Under the pieces are notes generated by a model. The model was not told the DNA's origin, made no database searches, and was given only the letters and a program-made list of their open reading frames with translations. Positions 17,968 through 20,742 of a stretch of 20,742 bases of DNA are shown here, in pieces. Origin of the DNA: a virus; the IMG/VR virus record IMGVR_UViG_3300046660_000493, positions 1-20,742 of that record, one strand, 5' to 3'. The translations under genes and the position numbers were made by a program. Positions within the stretch are counted from its first letter, which is position 1. Every line of letters starts with the position of its first letter.

Positions 17968-18418
17968 GCCGCTCGTACTGACAGAGAAGGACGAAAAGAG
18001 GTTCTGGGCGCAGGTCAGCTTGCCGGACGCGAACGGCTGTATGCGATGGCGAAGCTACGTCCGCGAGGACGGATACGCCTCGTTCTACCTGGCCCGCCGC
18101 CAGGTGCTCATCCATCGCGTGGCGTACACGCTGGCGTACGGCCCGATACCCGAGGGCGCCGTGATCGACCACGTGAAGGCCAACGGGTGCAGGTGGCGGG
18201 ACTGTTGCGCACCTCTCCACCTGGAGGCCGTGACCGGCCTGGAGAACCACCGCCGCGGCGGTGCGGGGTCCAATATGCGGGAGAAGACCCATTGCCCGCA
18301 GGGCCACCCGTACAGCAGCGAGAACACGTACGTGTATCCGTCGGGGCACCGACGGTGCAGGGCGTGTAGCCGGGTTAGCGACCAGGCGTACCGCGAGCGC
18401 AAGCGTGCAGTCGCTTAG
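17945..18418 (+). CDS. HNH endonuclease between the two primase halves
   Basis: The 157-residue protein has HR at 57-58, DH at 75-76, LHLE at 91-94 and EN at 100-101: the HNH_3 type active site as found in free-standing homing endonucleases. A zinc-type C-terminus (HCPQGHPYS, then CRAC at 138-141) follows. AGGAG lies five bases before the ATG at 17945. It overlaps the end of the CHC2 gene and the start of the TOPRIM gene, each in another frame. It is likely a mobile insertion that lies between primase parts; intein motifs are not visible. Confidence 0.85.
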   Translation: MSLRAGGKPLVLTEKDEKRFWAQVSLPDANGCMRWRSYVREDGYASFYLARRQVLIHRVAYTLAYGPIPEGAVIDHVKANGCRWRDCCAPLHLEAVTGLENHRRGGAGSNMREKTHCPQGHPYSSENTYVYPSGHRRCRACSRVSDQAYRERKRAVA

Positions 18419-19037
18419 CGCGGAGCAACGCCGGTTCTTCGAACAGGCCGTCAGCCAGTATCAGGCGGATCTTGCCGGGGACCCGGCTGCGCAGCAGTAC
18501 CTCACTGGCCGTGGGCTCGATCAGCAGGCGTCGCAGCTCTTCCGCCTGGGCGTCGTTCAGAGGCCCCTGGCCGGACATGAGCAGTACCGCGGGCGTCTGG
18601 CCATCCCGTACCTGACCCCCGCCGGGGTCGTGAACCTGCGCTTCAGGTGCGCAGAGGCGCGCGAGTGCGAGGGGCACCCGAAGTACCTGAGCGCCGAGGG
18701 TGCGGGGACCAACCTGTTCAACGTCCTGGACCTCAAGAAGGACTCGCCCTTCATCTGCGTGGCCGAGGGCGAGATCGACACCATGAGCCTCTCCCTGGCC
18801 GGCCTGCCGGCCGTGGGCGTGCCCGGGGTCGATACCTGGCAGAAGCACTTCAGCCGCTGCCTTGAGGACTTCGAGGTCATCTACGCCTTCGGCGACGGCG
18901 ACAAGGCCGGGGGCAAATTCTCCAACTTCCTGGCCCGGGAGACCCGGGCCCGTCCCATCCGCATGCCCAACGGCAAGGACTGCAATGACATCTTCCGAGA
19001 GCAAGGAGCCGAAGGGCTCCGAGCGCTCATCGAATGA
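18405..19037 (+). CDS. Primase TOPRIM half
   Basis: The 210-residue product begins with a helical region (AAQQYLTGRGLDQQASQLFR, 28-47) and has a DnaG-like segment GRLAIPYLTPAGVVNLRFR (63-81), the TOPRIM glutamate in AEGEID (120-125, E121 or E123) and DGD (164-166). This is the catalytic core of a primase, without the zinc domain. The GTG at 18405 lies 14 bases inside the HNH gene. It probably works with the product of 17557; the two halves in other actinophages can be in one chain. Confidence 0.85.
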   Translation: MQSLSAEQRRFFEQAVSQYQADLAGDPAAQQYLTGRGLDQQASQLFRLGVVQRPLAGHEQYRGRLAIPYLTPAGVVNLRFRCAEARECEGHPKYLSAEGAGTNLFNVLDLKKDSPFICVAEGEIDTMSLSLAGLPAVGVPGVDTWQKHFSRCLEDFEVIYAFGDGDKAGGKFSNFLARETRARPIRMPNGKDCNDIFREQGAEGLRALIE

Positions 19038-19662
19038 GTGCCGGGCCAACGGGGACGGCCCTCACTGCTTCGCCCATGGCAACGGCAAGAGCTGCTGCTT
19101 CTGCGGTCAGCCCGAGAAGCCCGCCCTGATGTGTACCTGCGGGCACTCCCGCAACTGGCACCCGAAAGCCAACGGCCACGCATGCATGGGTGACAACTGC
19201 CTGGACTGCGCCGAGTTCCGCTGCGACCACGCGCGGTGCGGCTGGAAGCCGCGCGAGGAGCCCGAGGAGGAGGCGCACGACTTCAGCTCCCCGTCGCACT
19301 GCAAGGCCTGCATGAGGGCCTGGATAGGGCCGGACGCCGTCCTGGGGGACGAGCCGCCCCTCACGCCCGAGGAGGAAGAGGAGGCCGCGCCGGAGGTCGC
19401 CGTGGACGACTTCGGCCAGCCCATCCGCGAGTGCTACGCCTGTGACCGCGTGGGCTGCTCTGGCTGCGTCCCACCCCAGCCCGAGCGGCGTCCTCCGTAC
19501 GCCGTTGCCTACTCCGTCCAGGGCCACCTCTTCGAGGTGGCCCTTCCTGGTGACGCCACCGTGAGGGCCGTGGACGGGGCCCTCGTCATCCAGCACCACC
19601 TGGGCCCCGTAGCGGGGATCGTCAGCGTGCTGCCCGTGATCAACAAGGAGGGGACGCAGTGA
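18985..19662 (+). CDS. Very Cys-rich protein, unknown
   Basis: The 225-residue product has 14 Cys in residues 19-109, including CCFC, MCTC, CLDC and CKAC, and four more (ECYACDRVGCSGC) near residue 150. At least three zinc sites are likely. The middle is Glu-rich (120-140), and residues 170-225 form a beta-type end (PYAVAYSVQGHLFEVALP). The ATG at 18985 has AAGGA upstream and lies 53 bases within the TOPRIM gene. It is coupled to the gene at 19659. No named family is recognised. Confidence 0.7.
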   Translation: MTSSESKEPKGSERSSNECRANGDGPHCFAHGNGKSCCFCGQPEKPALMCTCGHSRNWHPKANGHACMGDNCLDCAEFRCDHARCGWKPREEPEEEAHDFSSPSHCKACMRAWIGPDAVLGDEPPLTPEEEEEAAPEVAVDDFGQPIRECYACDRVGCSGCVPPQPERRPPYAVAYSVQGHLFEVALPGDATVRAVDGALVIQHHLGPVAGIVSVLPVINKEGTQ

Positions 19663-19814
19663 AGCTCTCCCTTGACCTCGTCTTCGAGGTCGAAGGCGAT
19701 CGAGAGGCCACCAAGGCCGAGATGTACACGATCATGCAGGCGATCTATGGGGCGCGGACCGAAGCGACCTTGGACAGCTGGACCTGGGACATCTCCGAGA
19801 AGGACGAGGACTGA
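19659..19814 (+). CDS. 51-residue acidic protein, unknown
   Basis: The GTG overlaps the preceding stop. The product starts VKLSLDLVFEVEGDREATKA, with a beta strand and then a helix, and ends ISEKDED. It has no metal ligands or membrane segment. The stop overlaps the next ATG (TGATG). Its similarity in style to the next product (MLKLTTKG and so on) suggests two small ordered proteins of one operon. The function is unknown. Confidence 0.55.
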   Translation: MKLSLDLVFEVEGDREATKAEMYTIMQAIYGARTEATLDSWTWDISEKDED

Positions 19815-20191
19815 TGCTCAAGCTGACGACCAAGGGCACGGTGCGCTTCTCCTGGGCCTCCGAGGCCATGGAGGCCATCTGGGCCCTGAACCCGGGCGAC
19901 TCCGAATGGGAGCTGCTCGCCAAGATGAAGCTGATCGTGCGCTTCGTGGAGGAGCAGGGCAAGCCACCGCTGCCCGAGCGACTCCCCGGCTTCGCGCTGG
20001 GGATGGCGCAGACGGCGCACCCGCGCATGGTGGAGGTCACGGAGGAGGAGGCCATGGCCATGAAGAAGGCCCAGCCCGGGTCTGTCACCAACGGCTGGGC
20101 CGCTACGGCCGGGATCGTCCCCCCGGTCCCGGAGCTTCCCGCAGACCGTCAGGGCGAGTGGGAGCTGATCCCGCCGGAGGAGCAGGGGTGA
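19814..20191 (+). CDS. 125-residue unknown protein
   Basis: The ATG overlaps the preceding stop. An amphipathic start (KLTTKGTVRFSWASEAME) is followed by helices (SEWELLAKMKLIVRFVEEQG) and an extended Pro/Glu-rich tail. No active-site motif is visible. Its stop overlaps a GTG (GTGA at 20188), making it part of the terminal chain of small genes. Confidence 0.65.
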   Translation: MLKLTTKGTVRFSWASEAMEAIWALNPGDSEWELLAKMKLIVRFVEEQGKPPLPERLPGFALGMAQTAHPRMVEVTEEEAMAMKKAQPGSVTNGWAATAGIVPPVPELPADRQGEWELIPPEEQG

Positions 20192-20493
20192 GCGTCTGCG
20201 TGAACGACACGGACGGCGATGGGGATTGCGCCGCATGCGCACGGAACCCAGAGGCTCCGTGCCGTGTGAGCGCCAGGGACGCCATGCATCGCCTCTTCGA
20301 GAGCGGTCGTACGTCATACCGCCTGGACGCCTACCTGGACGCGTACGCCCACGAGCTGGCGGAGAAGGTCATGGCGCTGCGTTCAACGGTGCCCGCCCTC
20401 AAGGCTCGGCAGCTCTTCAAAGACGGGTACGACGCGGCCTTGATGGTGGCCGCCTTCACCATCTCCGAGGAGGTGTCTGACAGTGGCGCATGA
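20188..20493 (+). CDS. 101-residue protein with N-terminal Cys cluster
   Basis: The GTG overlaps the preceding stop. The product begins VSVCVNDTDGDGDCAACARN, giving Cys4, Cys14 and Cys17 and, at 25, a fourth Cys in PCRVSARDAM, a probable zinc site. The rest is helical (LDAYAHELAEKVMALR). No family is recognised. It overlaps the next gene by 11 bases. Confidence 0.65.
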   Translation: MSVCVNDTDGDGDCAACARNPEAPCRVSARDAMHRLFESGRTSYRLDAYLDAYAHELAEKVMALRSTVPALKARQLFKDGYDAALMVAAFTISEEVSDSGA

Positions 20494-20677
20494 CCTGCCC
20501 AAGCTGGGCAGACAGGCGTCTGCGCGCATCGACGACCAGATGCGCAAAGACCTGAACGTCCTGTGCGTGACATGGGGCGGGACCGTGTCTGACGTCCTGC
20601 GCAAGGCCGTCAACCAGGAGGCCGAGGCCGTCAGGCAGGCCTGGCAGGCGGCTGGAGTCGATCAGCCGGACGCGTAA
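20483..20677 (+). CDS. Ribbon-helix-helix type DNA-binding protein
   Basis: The 64-residue product has a short beta strand with RQASARID (10-17), then a helix DQMRKDLNVLCVT, a turn WGGTVSDVLRKAV and a terminal helix. This is the pattern of Arc/CopG-type repressors, which bind DNA as dimers by the N-terminal strand. The GTG start lies 11 bases before the previous stop. It may regulate the early operon, but no operator was found next to it. Confidence 0.7.
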   Translation: MAHDLPKLGRQASARIDDQMRKDLNVLCVTWGGTVSDVLRKAVNQEAEAVRQAWQAAGVDQPDA

Positions 20678-20678
20678 C

Positions 20679-20742
20679 ATGGACGCCGTCGACCCTCTCC
20701 GGTCGGCAGGCGCCCCGTACCTCCGGATTCATCACCCGGAAC
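20679..20742 (+). CDS. Partial gene running off the window
   Basis: An ATG one base after the TAA at 20677 opens a frame starting MDAVDPLRSAGAPYLRIHHP that continues to the window end. Only 21 residues are visible, so no function can be given. The spacing and lack of stop make it a likely continuation of the operon. Confidence 0.4.
   Translation, partial: MDAVDPLRSAGAPYLRIHHPE

Noticed and set aside
17945-18418. Intein or group I intron in the primase
   Set aside because: The HNH gene is in a frame different from both primase parts, has its own ribosome binding site, and no splice motifs or intron core were recognised.

Overview
The window is high-GC DNA with every convincing gene on the + strand. 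About 47 mostly small, tightly packed genes are joined by ATGA, GTGA or TGATG stop/start overlaps. It carries a large serine integrase, a WhiB-family protein, a DUF5753/DUF397 pair (two families typical of Streptomyces and relatives) and a replication/recombination block. This fits the early and replication arm of a temperate actinobacteriophage, most likely of Streptomyces, or an integrated copy of one. No structural, packaging or lysis genes are visible. The assignment rests on gene content and sequence style; no database search was possible.

Layout. (1) 1-1133: no convincing gene, but a dense series of short, mostly perfect, mutually unrelated inverted repeats. (2) 1134-4295: small genes for unknown and often Cys-rich proteins, separated by strong hairpins. 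In front of several of them the Shine-Dalgarno (SD) sequence GGAGAGG lies in the loop of a small stem-loop that abuts the start codon. The stems differ in sequence but remain complementary, a pattern reminiscent of the start-associated sequences of Cluster K mycobacteriophages. (3) 4360-5237: an HTH-less DUF5753 protein overlapping a DUF397 protein. (4) 5238-5804: a terminator, two tandem tRNA-like structures with unusually short anticodon arms, and more hairpins. (5) 5805-7233: a ParB/Srx-like protein, a small HTH protein and a small basic protein. (6) 7234-10537: a probable promoter region, an HTH protein, a putative Zn protein, a 59-aa protein and a 667-aa serine integrase whose C-terminal region resembles the DUF4096 domain of IS5-type transposases.

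(7) 10593-12920: a small protein, two tiny membrane proteins, an extended WhiB-like protein, a Cas4/RecB-type nuclease with four Fe-S cysteines, and two tiny Cys-containing proteins. (8) 12880-14023: a cytosine-C5 DNA methyltransferase whose catalytic half and target-recognition half are in different frames; two of the three breaks fall at the same CCCC sequence. (9) 14020-19037: replication and recombination. It holds a Pro/Gln-rich protein, a RecA/DnaB-like ATPase, paired tiny Zn-type proteins, a SLOG (DUF2493) protein, a Hjc-like nuclease, and a primase split into CHC2 zinc-finger and TOPRIM genes by an HNH endonuclease gene. (10) 18985-20742: a Cys-rich protein, small unknown proteins, a ribbon-helix-helix protein and one gene running off the end.

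As a working model, region 6 handles integration and possibly lysogeny control, regions 7-9 handle phage DNA replication, repair and modification, and WhiB plus DUF5753/DUF397 are host-type regulators that may affect host physiology. The least expected features are the SD-in-loop hairpins, the contracted tRNA-like pair, the integrase with a transposase-like tail, and the frame-mosaic methyltransferase.
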